Source: Konateibacter massiliensis
Lineage (GTDB): Bacteria > Bacillota > Clostridia > Lachnospirales > Lachnospiraceae
Length of the DNA stretch: 64,000 bases
Assembly: GCF_900184995.1 (NCBI RefSeq)
Contig: NZ_LT860099.1
Location: forward strand, 1,951,931-2,015,930
Reading direction: 5' to 3'
The number at the start of each line of letters is the position of its first letter. The stretch's first letter is position 1. The translations under genes were made by a program, and so were the position numbers. Below the pieces are notes generated by a model. It had not been told where the DNA came from. It ran no database searches and worked only from the letters and a program-made list of their open reading frames with translations. This document shows positions 39,047 through 47,695 of the stretch, piece by piece.

Positions 39047-39078
39047 GTTACCGTTTAGCCATATGGCTTTACGGTAAC
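39047..39078. other. Near-perfect palindrome between convergent genes
   Basis: Outer arms GTTACCGT / ACGGTAAC enclose an inner palindrome GCCATATGGC, with a three-base internal mismatch on each side. There is no T-run on either side. It may act as a transcript-end stem for one of the convergent genes. Confidence 0.5.
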
Positions 39079-39091
39079 CATCAATCTTCCT

Positions 39092-39370
39092 TCATGGCTT
39101 TTTTGTTGTTTTTCTCTTAATCGTTTTGGAAGTCTTTGTAATCAACTTTTCCTTCTGTGCTCTTGTCAGGTGCTTAATCTCCCATTCCCGTCTCATCGCC
39201 TCTTCCTTGCTCTCAGACCGCTCATAGTAGACCAATTCAACCGGCACTCTTGATTTCGTATATTTGGCACCTTTTTTACTGTTATGTGCTTCCAGCCTTT
39301 TGTCCAAATCATTCGTCCAGCCTGTATAGAGTGTATTGTCGCTGCATTTTACTATATAGGTATAATTCAT
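39092..39370 (-). CDS. GIY-YIG nuclease-fold protein (UPF0213 type)
   Basis: 92 residues. The GIY and YIG elements read YTYIV and LYTGWTND, followed by the catalytic-type Arg in LDKRLEAHN and the late Glu region (RREWEIKHL). A Lys/Thr-rich tail closes it. The family is small stand-alone GIY-YIG proteins of unclear biological role, probably DNA-associated. Confidence 0.9.
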   Translation of the reverse strand: MNYTYIVKCSDNTLYTGWTNDLDKRLEAHNSKKGAKYTKSRVPVELVYYERSESKEEAMRREWEIKHLTRAQKEKLITKTSKTIKRKTTKKP

Positions 39371-39467
39371 ATCTGTTTTCGTCCTTTTTTGACTAATCTC
39401 ATTTTCCTCTAGTATAAGCCTTTTGTCAGAGGCAGTCCAGCAGAAAATAAGCGGGTACAGACTTTTA

Positions 39468-40313
39468 CTATCCCTTTAAACCAGAGGTAGAAATGCCCTC
39501 CACGAAATATTTTTGTGCAAAAAAGAATAAAAGTATCGGCGGAAGCATTGATACAAAGGACATGGCAAGTACCTGACTCCACTGCGTAATAGCTCCCTGA
39601 CTGTCAATGGACATTTTAAGCGCCAGTGACAGTGTATATTTTCTTACACTGCTGATATAAATTAAATTGCTGAAATAGTCATTCCATCTCCACAAAAACT
39701 GAAATATAATCACGGAAAACACGGCAGGCTTCATCAAAGGCAGCAATATTCTCACATAAGTCAAAAACGGATTGCAGCCGTCGACATAGGCGGACTCATC
39801 CAGTTCCCTCGGAATACTGCGGATAAACTGAACCTGCAAAAAAATGAAAAACGGATAGCAGGCAAACAGTGCCGGAACAACAAAAGGCTTGTAACTGTCA
39901 ATCCACCCCAGATTGTTAAAAATGATATAGCGCGGAATAATCAAGACTGCATCCGGCAGCATCAGCGTTGAAATCATTAAAATAAACAAAAATTTCTTAA
40001 ATGGGAAAGAAAATCTTGCAAAACCGTAAGCTACAATCCCCGTCGAAAGTACGGTAAACAAAACCGTAGGCAGAACCAATGCAAAGGTATTTGTATAAAA
40101 GGTCAGATAAGTAAACTGATCACTGCCCTTCCAACCTGCAGCAAAGGAGGCAAAGGAAAATGACTCCGGGAGCAGGGACAAGGAGCCAAACAACTCCGTA
40201 TTGGTTTTAAAAGTTCCCATGAACAGCCAGATTAGGGGATATACCATAAAAAATCCGACCAAAATCAAAAACAGATAGATTAAAATTTGCCGACCTTTTT
40301 TTGTCTTCATCAT
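39468..40313 (-). CDS. Sugar ABC transporter permease, MalG type (second importer)
   Basis: 281 residues. GGAGGG eight bases before the first of two ATGs; the start overlaps the previous stop by four bases (ATGA). Six membrane segments; the EAA-type loop reads ESAYVDGCNPFLTYVRILLP. It pairs with the MalF-type permease. No ATPase is encoded nearby. Confidence 0.92.
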   Translation of the reverse strand: MMKTKKGRQILIYLFLILVGFFMVYPLIWLFMGTFKTNTELFGSLSLLPESFSFASFAAGWKGSDQFTYLTFYTNTFALVLPTVLFTVLSTGIVAYGFARFSFPFKKFLFILMISTLMLPDAVLIIPRYIIFNNLGWIDSYKPFVVPALFACYPFFIFLQVQFIRSIPRELDESAYVDGCNPFLTYVRILLPLMKPAVFSVIIFQFLWRWNDYFSNLIYISSVRKYTLSLALKMSIDSQGAITQWSQVLAMSFVSMLPPILLFFFAQKYFVEGISTSGLKG

Positions 40314-41215
40314 ACATTTTTCCCTCCGTCTTCATAGTAAACCCAAGTGTTGGAGGAGCGAAACAGCAGCAGGGTTATCGTCAGTACAACAAGAAACAGC
40401 ACCCATGAGGTGGCACAGGCATAGCCCATTTTTAAATTTTTAAAGGCTTCCTCATATATTTTTAAGCCCAGCAAATATGTCCCCTTGTTTGGCCCTCCGT
40501 TTGTAATGATGAACGAGGAGGTAAACTCCTGCAAGGCATTGATGGACTGCATCATCAGGTTAAAGAAAATAATCGGTGAAATCATAGGAAGTGTAATTGT
40601 AAAAAACTGCCTTATCTTGGAAGCTCCATCCACTGACGCTGCCTCATAAAGCTCCTGCGGAACATTTTTAAGCCCTGCGAGAAATAAAACCATAGAGGAG
40701 CCAAACTGCCATACAACTAAAATACTGATTGTCACAACAGCGATATCAGGATCCCCAAGCCAGCTCACTGCCGGCAGCTTCACCACCGCAAGCATTTGAT
40801 TTACAATTCCCTCCTTCATAAACAGAAACTTCCACAGAATAGAAATAGCAACACTTCCTCCCATGATGGAAGGGAGATAATAAACCGTTCGAAATACGTT
40901 AATTGCCTTTAACTTCATATTCAGAAGCATCGCAATAAACAGGGCAAATACCAGCTTACACGGTACGGACAAAATCGTATATTTTGCGGTTACCCACAAT
41001 GATTTTTTAAAATAACGGTCCTCTGTAAACAAGTCTATGTAGTTCTCCAGCCCAACCCAATTTGCCTTGGAAAGTATGGAAAAGTCTGTGAAAGAATAAT
41101 ACAAGGAAGCAAGCAGTGGATATAACTGAAATGCTAAAAAACCAATGAGCCACGGGCTGATAAACAGCACTCCCCACTTCCAGTTTTTCGGGTAATGTTT
41201 TAATTTTTGCGTCAC
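40310..41215 (-). CDS. Sugar ABC transporter permease, MalF type (second importer)
   Basis: 301 residues with a GTG start at 41213-41215; GAGGAG lies nine bases upstream. Six membrane segments; the loop is EAASVDGASKIRQFFTITLP. Its translation is coupled to the MalG-type gene by overlap. A strong intercistronic stem separates it from the binding-protein gene. Confidence 0.92.
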   Translation of the reverse strand: MTQKLKHYPKNWKWGVLFISPWLIGFLAFQLYPLLASLYYSFTDFSILSKANWVGLENYIDLFTEDRYFKKSLWVTAKYTILSVPCKLVFALFIAMLLNMKLKAINVFRTVYYLPSIMGGSVAISILWKFLFMKEGIVNQMLAVVKLPAVSWLGDPDIAVVTISILVVWQFGSSMVLFLAGLKNVPQELYEAASVDGASKIRQFFTITLPMISPIIFFNLMMQSINALQEFTSSFIITNGGPNKGTYLLGLKIYEEAFKNLKMGYACATSWVLFLVVLTITLLLFRSSNTWVYYEDGGKNV

Positions 41216-41240
41216 AATAACTGACTCCTCTCCATAAAGC

Positions 41241-41275
41241 GGGCTGCCAAAGCAACATTTCCTCTAAGGCAGCCC
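41241..41275 (-). promoter_or_regulatory. Intercistronic hairpin between binding-protein and permease genes
   Basis: GGGCTGCC (41241-41248) and GGCAGCCC (41268-41275), 19-base loop, no T-run. It is the same position and type as the stem at 15171-15198 in the first importer operon. Confidence 0.65.
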
Positions 41276-41293
41276 ATAGAATTCATCACAAAT

Positions 41294-42673
41294 TTATTTG
41301 GTATCTCTCAAATCACTTAAAACCTTTTCGTATTGAGTAATAATTTCTTTTGCTCCATCCTGCGGTGTCAAATCTCTGTAGATTACTTCCTGCAAGATGT
41401 CCTTTCGGATTGTCTCAAGCTCTGTATTTCCGCTTATCGTATTGATGGTGTAAGAATCCGGTGCTGAAATCTCCAATGCCTTTTGCGCAATCTCATCTAC
41501 TAGATTGTTATCCTGCAAAGCTTTCATAGACGTGCTGCTTGCCGGAAGTCCTCTGGAATCCAATACAATAACAGAAGCCTCCTCGGAGTTTGCAAACCAA
41601 TCCAGAAACTTAGCTGCCTCCTCCTTGTACTTTGAGTTATCATTGATAGAAAATCCGAGATTACCCGAAAAATCAACGCCTGAACACTTAGCATCTTCCA
41701 GACGTGGAATTGCCATAACACCGATTTCTCCCTCGATTGAAGCTTTATACTTAGCAGATGTATTGCTTACGTCTAAAAGCATACCAAGCTGTCCGTTAAC
41801 CCATTTTGTATTTTGCTCCATTACGCCTACAAAAGCTGCACTTTCGCCAAACGGTTCAAAGGTGTTGGTGCTGTATAAATCCAAAATGTTCTGCAGCGCC
41901 TCTGTCATCTGCTCCTCGGTAAAGTTCAGTGTATAATCCTCATTTATAATGCTTCCGCCGGTCAACTGTGACAGATACTCCAATAGGACAAGACGATTTA
42001 AAACATCAATATCGGCTGCCATCAAATATTGGTCCGCGTTCGCGCTGTTTACTTTGGCTCCGACTGCCTTCAAATCATCCCAAGTCTTAATATCCTCCGG
42101 ATTAATCTCATTTCTTACAAAAAACTCTGTGTTATAATATAAAACCTGTCCAGCTAACGTCGTGGAAAATAAAACCGATTCTCCGTCATAATTACCGGAA
42201 CGTTCCAGTACACCTGCATCAAGTGTGCTCAAATCAATCGGAAGTGCCGACATGTCCGCCAGATAATGTTCGGAGCCTTGCACATCACTAATCCAATCGC
42301 GGTGAAATTGGAAAATATCCGGAGCCGTTCCACTGGACAATGAGGTTACCAGCTTCTCATAATATCCATCGTAACCCATGTATTCGCCTTCAATTACCAC
42401 ATTTGGATTTAACTCCATATACTTTGAAATTGCTTCCAATGTCGCCTTATGTCTGGCATCACCGCCCCACCATGCAAAACGAAGCGTAATCTTTTCTCCC
42501 GAATCAGTTCCGGCATCGTCCGTCTTCACTGCGTCCTGTGTCTCCTGTGTCACCGCAGTATTCTGCGTATTGGCTGACTCCTGCGTGGTATTTGATGAGC
42601 AGCCCGCCAGCAGCCCAATCATCATGGTCGCTGACATCAGCATAGAAACAAATCTTTTTTTAGACATTCTCAT
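41294..42673 (-). CDS. Sugar ABC transporter solute-binding lipoprotein (second importer)
   Basis: 459 residues; GGGAGG six bases before the ATG. The signal peptide ends GLLAGC with a lipid-anchored Cys. Type 1 binding fold (KITLRFAWWGGDARHKATLEAISKYMELNPNVVIEGEYMGYDGYYEKL), close to oligosaccharide-binding proteins of the YesO class. It is divergent from the response-regulator gene, which most likely activates it. No hydrolase gene lies beside it, so the sugar cannot be guessed. Confidence 0.93.
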   Translation of the reverse strand: MRMSKKRFVSMLMSATMMIGLLAGCSSNTTQESANTQNTAVTQETQDAVKTDDAGTDSGEKITLRFAWWGGDARHKATLEAISKYMELNPNVVIEGEYMGYDGYYEKLVTSLSSGTAPDIFQFHRDWISDVQGSEHYLADMSALPIDLSTLDAGVLERSGNYDGESVLFSTTLAGQVLYYNTEFFVRNEINPEDIKTWDDLKAVGAKVNSANADQYLMAADIDVLNRLVLLEYLSQLTGGSIINEDYTLNFTEEQMTEALQNILDLYSTNTFEPFGESAAFVGVMEQNTKWVNGQLGMLLDVSNTSAKYKASIEGEIGVMAIPRLEDAKCSGVDFSGNLGFSINDNSKYKEEAAKFLDWFANSEEASVIVLDSRGLPASSTSMKALQDNNLVDEIAQKALEISAPDSYTINTISGNTELETIRKDILQEVIYRDLTPQDGAKEIITQYEKVLSDLRDTK

Positions 42674-42730
42674 AAAAATCCTCCCATATTTTTTGTTAGA
42701 ACCAGAAAGCCGCTTTCCTTCTACGCTCTT

Positions 42731-42759
42731 ATTCTAGCAGACTTTTAATTTCATTGTAA
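42731..42759 (-). promoter_or_regulatory. Promoter of the second importer
   Basis: On the minus strand TTACAA (42754-42759), 17 bases, TAGAAT (42731-42736). The weak -35 fits an activator-dependent promoter. Confidence 0.6.
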
Positions 42760-42777
42760 CGTCTTATCCTTTGTATC

Positions 42778-42819
42778 GGTATCATTGTTTTTCTTTTTAC
42801 TTTGGAAAAAGGTATCATT
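42778..42819. promoter_or_regulatory. Direct repeats, likely AraC-type regulator sites
   Basis: GGTATCATT occurs at 42778-42786 and again at 42811-42819, 33 bases apart (about three helical turns) and just upstream of the importer -35. Same-face direct repeats at such a position are the usual layout for AraC-type activators; the adjacent response regulator is the obvious candidate. Confidence 0.55.
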
Positions 42820-42951
42820 TCTTTAGGTTTGTTCTCTCCCCTTTGTATTACGGGTACAGAAATTGACACTGTCTGTCGGATTTGATACTATTTATCTTAA
42901 GCAAGCAGGCGGAGGCGGTTTCTCTCCTGCTACAGTCAGGGGGAAAAGATT

Positions 42952-43722
42952 ATGTTTGAGCTTTTAATCGTCGATGATGAGTTTCATTCCAGAAATACAT
43001 TAAGCAACTGTTTTCCTTGGAATTCCGTTGGCTTTCAGGTTGCAGGCCAGGCATGCGACGGAAAGGAAGCTTTGGAATTCATCAAGGAGCATTCCGTTGA
43101 TGTCATATTATGTGATATCCTCATGCCTGTTTTATCCGGTATTGAACTTGCAAAGCGCCTGTCCGCTGAAAAATCCGCTCCTATCATTGTATTTTTAAGC
43201 GGGCACCGGGAATTTGAATACGCACAACAGGCGGTCAGCTACGGTGTACGCTTTTATGTTGTAAAGCCCGCACGTTTTGAGGAACTCTTTCATGTTTTTA
43301 CAACCTTGAAGGAGGAGCTGGAATATCGACAGGAGAAAAGCCCGCAAGACGGCGATATGGATTTGGAGCATCAGGACCTTATTATCGGAAAAATTGTCCG
43401 CTATATCGAGGAAAACTATCGAACAGCAAGCCTAAAAGGGGCAAGTCAGACATTATACATGAATTCTTGCTATATCAGCCAGATATTCAAGGAGCGGACG
43501 GGGCATAACTTTTCTGATTGCCTGATGGAAACCCGTATGAAAAAAGCAGTGGAGTTTTTAAAAAATCCGTCTTGCAAGATATACGATATCAGCAATCTGG
43601 TCGGCTATACCCAGCCAAAAAATTTTACCCGCGCATTTAAAACCTACTACGGTCTAAGCCCAAAGGATTATCGGGATAAGCTGCTGTTTGACCTGTATAC
43701 CCCCTCCACGAAAGGCAATTGA
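42952..43722 (+). CDS. Response regulator with AraC DNA-binding domain
   Basis: 256 residues; AGGGGG precedes the ATG. Receiver with VDDE and phospho-acceptor Asp55 in LCDILMP, VVKPAR; it then runs almost directly into the AraC domain (IVRYIEENYRTASLKGASQTLYMNS, ending YYGLSPKDYRDKLL). It is about half the size of the regulator at 8.2 kb because it lacks the long linker. It is co-transcribed with the sensor kinase and divergent from the importer. Confidence 0.94.
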   Translation: MFELLIVDDEFHSRNTLSNCFPWNSVGFQVAGQACDGKEALEFIKEHSVDVILCDILMPVLSGIELAKRLSAEKSAPIIVFLSGHREFEYAQQAVSYGVRFYVVKPARFEELFHVFTTLKEELEYRQEKSPQDGDMDLEHQDLIIGKIVRYIEENYRTASLKGASQTLYMNSCYISQIFKERTGHNFSDCLMETRMKKAVEFLKNPSCKIYDISNLVGYTQPKNFTRAFKTYYGLSPKDYRDKLLFDLYTPSTKGN

Positions 43723-43725
43723 CAC

Positions 43726-45531
43726 ATGAATATCAATACGAAAAGAAAACCGGTTACAATGAAAAAGCATTTTTTTCTCCATCAGTTTCTGCGTAATTTT
43801 ATATTTATCATGCTGCCAATTGTTATCATAGGACCCTACTTTATGCTTCAATATAATCGTCTTGTAAAGCAGAATGTGGAGCAAAACACATGGAACATGC
43901 TCTACCAGATTCAGAAAAATACCTCCACCATAACGCAGGCTGTCAACAACGGCAGACTTTACTTCAGAAATAATTCCTCCGCCATCGTGGAGTGCAAAAG
44001 CGCTCTGAAAAACGAGAGCCTGTCCTATTCGGACCTCGCGAATATTCAGACCGTAAGTCTGTATCTTCGAAATCTGGTAAATGCCAATCCTTATTTTTAT
44101 TCTGCCTATATTTATTTTAACAACGATAACAATCGATTTTTAACTTCTGATGTGGGGCTTGCCAACACTTCCTCCTATTTTGACACGGACTGGCTCGACT
44201 CCTATCAAAGCTCAGATAAAAGTGTGTGGTGCGAGGTACGCGAGCTGACCCCATATTCTTTCTCCACGCCTACCAAAGTTATCTCCATCTATCAGAAGTT
44301 AGTATCCTCTCTCGCACCGGACTTTGATGCTGGTGTATTGGTTGTTCAGATTGATTGTGCAAAGCTGAGTGAGTATCTGAATTCTCTCTCCCTCTACAAC
44401 AATCAGCTTATCTGTTTTTTTGATGCAGAGGGAACCGTATTGTTTGAAAATCAGGATATGGATATTAATCAGCTCAGTAAGTACCTTTCCTCTAATGCCG
44501 ATACCGATAAAGATTATACGATGCAATCCATCCGTTATCAGGGTGAGAAGCAGATTTTATCTGTGTTTCCGGCATCCGATAAGATTAGCTGGACATGCCT
44601 CTCCCTCATACCGTCAAAAGAGCTTTATCACGAATCCTTTCGCATGATGCTCCTATACCTTTTCGTCATTGTTGCCGCCCTGCTTTTGAGCATCGTCCTT
44701 GCCATATTATCCGCGCACAAGGATTACAGCCGGCTTGAGAGGATATTAGATACCTTGAATAACGTGGATAAGGAACCGCTTTCCTCCTCGCTTTCCACCC
44801 TAAACCGCAGCTATGATCCCTATGGATATATTATACAAAACATTTTGGAAATGTTTATTGAGCAGAAATATCTCAGGCTTCAGGTATCGGAAGAAAAGTA
44901 TAAAATAAAGCTGATGGAAATGCAGGTTTTACAGCAGCAAATAAACCCGCACTTTTTATTTAACACTCTTCATACCATATATTGGGAAGCACTCGGCATG
45001 ACAAAAAGTGCCAATCCATGTGCCAGCATGATAGCAGACTTATCTTCTCTCATGGAATATGCCCTTTCCAACCCCGAAGAACATGTGAAATTGCAAGACG
45101 AACTGGATTATTTAAAGCACTACTTAAATATTCAGCTTGTGCGCTATGAAGATAAGCTTAATGTACTCTGGGATATTGATGAAAATGCGGTTATCTACAC
45201 TGTTCCGAAAATGATTTTGCAGCCTCTCGTGGAAAATGCCATCTACCATGGTATCAAAGAGAAGCCGAGCAAAAGCACCTTAAAAATCAAAGCCTATTAC
45301 CGCCATGACCATCTTTCCATCCAAATTGTAGACAACGGTGCAGGGATTGCCAAGGACAAGCTGCATCTGCTTCAAAAACAGCTTGTTAAAGTGAGTGATC
45401 CGGGCAATCACATCGGCATGCTAAATACAAATAAACGCCTTGCTTTCACCTTCGCGGAGGGGTATTCTATTAAACTATGGAGCAAGGAGGGCTTTGGCAC
45501 CTCATTGATTTTAAAAATATCCGCCAAATAA
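43726..45531 (+). CDS. YesM-type sensor histidine kinase
   Basis: 601 residues, starting three bases after the regulator stop, so translation is coupled. Membrane segments at about 23-42 and 308-330 frame an extracellular sensor of about 265 residues. The phospho-acceptor is His409 in QQQINPHFLFNTL. The ATPase domain has PLVENAIYHGIKEK and DNGAGI. The linker between the second membrane segment and the His region is short and HAMP-poor. It probably senses the second importer's sugar or its loaded binding protein. Confidence 0.93.
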   Translation: MNINTKRKPVTMKKHFFLHQFLRNFIFIMLPIVIIGPYFMLQYNRLVKQNVEQNTWNMLYQIQKNTSTITQAVNNGRLYFRNNSSAIVECKSALKNESLSYSDLANIQTVSLYLRNLVNANPYFYSAYIYFNNDNNRFLTSDVGLANTSSYFDTDWLDSYQSSDKSVWCEVRELTPYSFSTPTKVISIYQKLVSSLAPDFDAGVLVVQIDCAKLSEYLNSLSLYNNQLICFFDAEGTVLFENQDMDINQLSKYLSSNADTDKDYTMQSIRYQGEKQILSVFPASDKISWTCLSLIPSKELYHESFRMMLLYLFVIVAALLLSIVLAILSAHKDYSRLERILDTLNNVDKEPLSSSLSTLNRSYDPYGYIIQNILEMFIEQKYLRLQVSEEKYKIKLMEMQVLQQQINPHFLFNTLHTIYWEALGMTKSANPCASMIADLSSLMEYALSNPEEHVKLQDELDYLKHYLNIQLVRYEDKLNVLWDIDENAVIYTVPKMILQPLVENAIYHGIKEKPSKSTLKIKAYYRHDHLSIQIVDNGAGIAKDKLHLLQKQLVKVSDPGNHIGMLNTNKRLAFTFAEGYSIKLWSKEGFGTSLILKISAK

Positions 45532-45765
45532 AAAAGCGGACAAGTCCGCATAAATAATTAAGGGACATCCCTTGCGGAATGTCCCTCATTCTATCTAAAG
45601 CAATCGATTAAAACGTATTGTTTCCATGCATTGCACCCTGTGTTCCCAACGAGAATCTATGGTAAAAATAAGATCGATTGCATAATTTTAGATATGTAGC
45701 TTCTCGTTGGAGGGTTTCACTACATCATATCTTATTGTATTCACAAAAGAAACTTTAAGTTCCTT
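45532..45765. terminator. Stacked hairpins between convergent kinase and spoIIQ-like genes
   Basis: Three stems: GCGGAC / GTCCGC right after the kinase stop; GGGACAT / ATGTCCC at about 45563-45590; and CCAACGAGAA (45646-45655) / TTCTCGTTGG (45701-45710), whose 45-base interior pairs further through A/T-rich arms. The first two probably end the kinase transcript. The third is larger than a terminator needs. Confidence 0.6.
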
Positions 45766-46608
45766 TTATTCTAAAAAGTTCAACGGGTTAACCGGAGCAT
45801 CATCCTTCGTCAGCTTAAAATAAAGGTTGCTGCCTTCGATACTGTAATATTTGGTAGGCTCGCTGATATAACCAATCAGACTGCCTTTTGCCACAGTATC
45901 ACCTTCTTTTACCTGGACTTCCTTCAACTGTCCGTAAATTACATTATATCCGTTTCCCAAATCCATCTTCATGGATATTCCTGTCTCTTCATCTGTGTAT
46001 ATCTCCTGCACTACTCCGTCGGCAGCACAAGTTACTTTGCTGTTGACATCTCCTTGTATAATGAGAGCAGAATTATATTTGTACTGGTTTAAGGTTGCAA
46101 AATATACGGTGCTGTCCATGCTGTAATTGACAAGCACATTTCCTGAAATCGGCCATGCCATTTTACTTTCTGCCTGAAAATTCAGAGCCTTTACATTCGC
46201 ATTACTTTGTGTTGTAGTGCTTTCGACGTCTGTCTTGTTCTCCTGTATATCTTCTTTCTCTTCCGTATCTTGCTGCTCTTCTGTCTCATTTGCAGCACTC
46301 TTTTCTAACAGATTTGTATCCTCTTCCGGTTCTATATATTCATCTGTCGCGTCCATCACGTTGTCCAGTCCGAAGTTATCCGCCTGAATATTTTCTCCTG
46401 CCACTGTATTTACTTTTGTCTCTTCCTCTGCGATTTGAGCACTGTCAGGCAATTCATTCAAATCGACCAGATTGGAATTATCATTTTCGATATCCTTTGA
46501 TGATAACAAACTTGTCCCTGCCACAGCAGCCGCAATTGCCATGAACGCCACTGCGCCGCCAACAACTGCTTTTTTTCTTAGCTTTTCTGTAAAAAATTTT
46601 CTCATCAT
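45766..46608 (-). CDS. spoIIQ: SpoIIQ-like degenerate LytM protein
   Basis: 280 residues from the ATG at 46606-46608 (GAGGTG upstream). One membrane segment at about 14-35, an acidic Glu/Asp/Asn linker to about 140, then a LytM/M23 fold (WPISGNVLVNYSMDSTVYF through SNLYFKLTKDDAPVNPLNFLE). The zinc positions are lost: Asn179 in KYNSALII, Gln227 in IYGQL, Tyr263 in LYFKL. So it is not a peptidase. The fold, loss of ligands and position after spoIID match forespore SpoIIQ, which docks with SpoIIIAH during engulfment. Confidence 0.82.
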   Translation of the reverse strand: MMRKFFTEKLRKKAVVGGAVAFMAIAAAVAGTSLLSSKDIENDNSNLVDLNELPDSAQIAEEETKVNTVAGENIQADNFGLDNVMDATDEYIEPEEDTNLLEKSAANETEEQQDTEEKEDIQENKTDVESTTTQSNANVKALNFQAESKMAWPISGNVLVNYSMDSTVYFATLNQYKYNSALIIQGDVNSKVTCAADGVVQEIYTDEETGISMKMDLGNGYNVIYGQLKEVQVKEGDTVAKGSLIGYISEPTKYYSIEGSNLYFKLTKDDAPVNPLNFLE

Positions 46609-46687
46609 AATAATCACCTCGACTATAAGTTAAAGAAATAAGCAGAACTTATCCTCTTTAATCATAGGTTTGCCCGATTATCAGATT

Positions 46688-47611
46688 TTATTCACGTACA
46701 ATGTCGATATTTTGATAATAATATTTTAAAATTTCTTTGTAACTTTTCCCTTGCTTTGCCAGCTCATTTGCCCCATACAGGCTGAGTCCCAGACCATGCC
46801 CCTTGCCTGTTACAGAGAAGGTAATTCCCTTATTTTCGGTCTTCATTTCAAAGCAGGCGGAGGGTAAAGACAGTGTTTTTCGAAACTGTTCCCCGCTCAT
46901 TGCCTCTCCGTTTATTTTTATCCGTTTCACATAGCCTTGTTCATCGCCTTCCAGAACAATCGGCATATTTGTGATTTCCGTTTGAAATAAATCACTCATT
47001 TTGTCAAAAGAAATCGATACCACCGAAAAATATTCCTCCGACTCCACATCTTTTTGACTTGAAACACTCTGTAAATATGGATATTTATCACTGCCTAATG
47101 CATCCTCTCCACTTCTTGTCGCGCTGGCACTAACCGCGTGAAATGCCGCTTCAATGGGCTGCCCTTCATATTCGATAATTTCGCCTTTTGTTTCCGCTAC
47201 AATTTCCTGGAGCAGTTCATAGTTTACATAAAAATCTTTATAGCCCCAATGCTCCTCCATCTGTAAAATATTCACATATCCCAAATTTAATTCACTCGTA
47301 TTGATGGACTTTCTGCTTCCGATTTTTTTTATGATGCTTGTTCGTGCAATGACACTCTGCGCTTTAATTGCCTCCCTTTCATAAGTGACAGAAATCTGTG
47401 AGGCTAATACCCCGATTATATACTGTTCCACATCAAGCTCAAGCTGAACCTGATTGTCATTTACAAGCACACTTTTGGAGCTTTGTACCGTCTCTTCTTT
47501 TGCAAAATTGACGCCGCCTTCAAAGATCGTCGTGACTATGTAGGGCAACAAAAGTATGGTGACGGCAACAAAAATAAGGTTTTTACCGTAATGTTTCATA
47601 TACCCCTTCAT
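46688..47611 (-). CDS. spoIID: Stage II sporulation protein D
   Basis: 307 residues; N-terminal membrane anchor (NLIFVAVTILLLPYIVTTIF). SpoIID domain: VEQYIIGVLASQISVTYEREAIKAQSVIARTS, then AFHAVSASATRSGEDALGSDKYPYLQSVSS and the C-terminal GKGHGLGLSLYGANELAKQGKSYKEILKYYY. In relatives the first block reads ASEMP with a catalytic Glu; here it is Gln72. This lytic transglycosylase strips peptidoglycan during engulfment. The 79-base gap to spoIIQ suggests one unit. The start is uncertain by four codons. Confidence 0.93.
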   Translation of the reverse strand: MKGYMKHYGKNLIFVAVTILLLPYIVTTIFEGGVNFAKEETVQSSKSVLVNDNQVQLELDVEQYIIGVLASQISVTYEREAIKAQSVIARTSIIKKIGSRKSINTSELNLGYVNILQMEEHWGYKDFYVNYELLQEIVAETKGEIIEYEGQPIEAAFHAVSASATRSGEDALGSDKYPYLQSVSSQKDVESEEYFSVVSISFDKMSDLFQTEITNMPIVLEGDEQGYVKRIKINGEAMSGEQFRKTLSLPSACFEMKTENKGITFSVTGKGHGLGLSLYGANELAKQGKSYKEILKYYYQNIDIVRE

Positions 47612-47636
47612 TACCTGTGCTTTATACCAATATATG

Positions 47637-47669
47637 CAAGAAAGTGTGAGCTTAGCTCACACTTTCTTG
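47637..47669 (+). repeat. Structured repeat, hairpin-1 fragment (copy C)
   Basis: Arms 47637-47651 and 47655-47669 form a perfect 15-bp stem around TTA. The inner eleven pairs and the 5' flank (AAGAAAGTGTGAGC) match hairpin 1 of copies A and B; nothing else of the repeat remains. It lies between the GGDEF-EAL gene and spoIID and may serve as the former's terminator. Confidence 0.7.
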
Positions 47670-47695
47670 TCCCCAATGGGTTTCATAGCAATAAT

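Noticed and set aside
45601-45610. Additional operator for the LacI repressor
   Set aside because: It matches the core only partly and lies between convergent gene ends with no promoter to control; kept only as an oddity.
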